Origin: an uncultured Lachnospiraceae bacterium
GTDB lineage: Bacteria > Bacillota > Clostridia > Lachnospirales > Lachnospiraceae
Length of the DNA stretch: 6,632 nucleotides
Assembly (NCBI GenBank): GCA_934371475.1
Contig: CAKRNX010000125.1
Location: forward strand, 1 to 6,632
Reading direction: 5' to 3'
Under the pieces are notes generated by a model. That model was given only the letters and a program-made list of their open reading frames with translations. It was not told the DNA's origin and made no database searches. Below, one piece after another: positions 6,271 through 6,632 of this stretch (position 1 is its first letter; the number at the start of each line of letters is the position of its first letter). A program made the translations under genes and the position numbers.

Positions 6271-6632
6271 ATTTTGCGCCTCTTTCCAGTGTTTCGGCAT
6301 CCATGCAGTAAATCGCATCAATAATCCGGTTGCGGTATGTTGAGTTGCCGTCTCCTTCCTGCATCCGGCTCCATCCGATCTCTCCGGCCAGTCCCATTGC
6401 GCACACTGCCGCTGCCGCTGCCTCAAGCTTGTGTTCCGGGTTTGCAGTCAGATATGCGGTCATCATACCGGAAAGCTGACATCCTGTCCCTGTGATCTGT
6501 CCCATCTCCTTTCGTCCGTTGCGGATAACAAAACACCGTTTCCCATCGCTGACCAGATCAATTGCTCCTGTCACCGCCACAATACATCCTGCTTCTGATG
6601 CAAATTTTTTTACAAACTCTACAGCCGTATCC
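6257..6632 (-). CDS. thiM: Hydroxyethylthiazole kinase, C-terminal part (5' end outside window)
   Basis: This ribokinase-like enzyme phosphorylates 4-methyl-5-(2-hydroxyethyl)thiazole, salvaging the thiazole half of thiamine. The window holds 124 complete codons of the C-terminus, read from 6631 down to the TAA at 6257. About 140-150 N-terminal residues lie beyond the right edge, so the GTG at 6580 is an internal valine and not a start. Visible motifs are TGAIDLVSDG (21-30 of this fragment) and ITGTGCQLSG (46-55), where C51 belongs to the GTGC phosphate-binding loop, followed by the ThiM-typical alanine-rich helix (LEAAAAAVCAMGLAGE). It overlaps thiE by 14 nt and is the first visible gene of thiM-thiE-thiD. 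The set fits salvage of both thiamine moieties. No biosynthetic thiC or thiG is visible here, though they could be elsewhere in the genome. Confidence 0.95.
   Translation of the reverse strand, partial: DTAVEFVKKFASEAGCIVAVTGAIDLVSDGKRCFVIRNGRKEMGQITGTGCQLSGMMTAYLTANPEHKLEAAAAAVCAMGLAGEIGWSRMQEGDGNSTYRNRIIDAIYCMDAETLERGAKYEVR

Noticed and set aside
6271..6426. N-terminal extension of thiE by 52 codons
   Set aside because: It lies entirely within thiM in another frame and lacks thiE-like sequence. The ATG at 6270 has a proper ribosome binding site and gives the normal ThiE length.
6257..6632. TPP riboswitch for the thiamine operon
   Set aside because: Such an element would precede thiM, whose start is beyond the right edge. 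Nothing resembling the THI-box is visible inside the window.

Overview
The window looks like chromosomal DNA of an anaerobic Firmicute, most likely a Lachnospiraceae/Clostridia-type bacterium. This is inferred from moderate GC, strong AGGAGG-type ribosome binding sites, a BMP/Nup-type nucleoside ABC ATPase, a PdaB-like deacetylase of the kind found in spore formers, and a compact ThiM-ThiE-ThiD salvage operon. The species cannot be named from sequence alone. No mobile element, CRISPR array, rRNA or tRNA is visible.

Region 1 (1-3668, minus strand) is a probable nucleoside uptake and salvage operon, read right to left. A good SigA-type promoter (TTGACA-18-TATACT) has a near-perfect 18-bp palindrome over its -10 and start region. 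It precedes an M20-family amidohydrolase/peptidase (2282-3556), a DeoD-type purine nucleoside phosphorylase (1475-2194), and the tandem ATPase of a BmpA/NupO-like ABC importer (1-1452). The ATPase is cut by the left edge; its permeases would be expected just beyond. The ATPase would drive nucleoside import and DeoD would split nucleosides into base and sugar phosphate. The hydrolase's substrate is not evident.

Region 2 (3557-4680) holds a 326-nt divergent intergenic region and then, on the plus strand, a membrane-anchored NodB/CE4 polysaccharide deacetylase resembling PdaB. Its catalytic motif 1 lacks the usual metal-ligand aspartate. A weak sigma-E-like promoter candidate sits upstream.

Region 3 (4681-4832) is a 152-nt convergent intergenic region with a GC-rich imperfect stem-loop and a small hairpin. 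It may be a terminator region or a copy of a dispersed repeat.

Region 4 (4833-6632, minus strand) is a tightly packed thiamine salvage operon transcribed thiM > thiE > thiD. ThiM phosphorylates the thiazole alcohol, ThiD phosphorylates hydroxymethylpyrimidine, and ThiE joins the two. thiM is cut by the right edge, so any operon promoter or TPP riboswitch lies outside the window.

The window is mostly ordinary metabolism. The points most worth a second look are the palindrome on the operon promoter, the M20 hydrolase placed with nucleoside genes, the altered deacetylase motif, and the structured convergent intergenic region.
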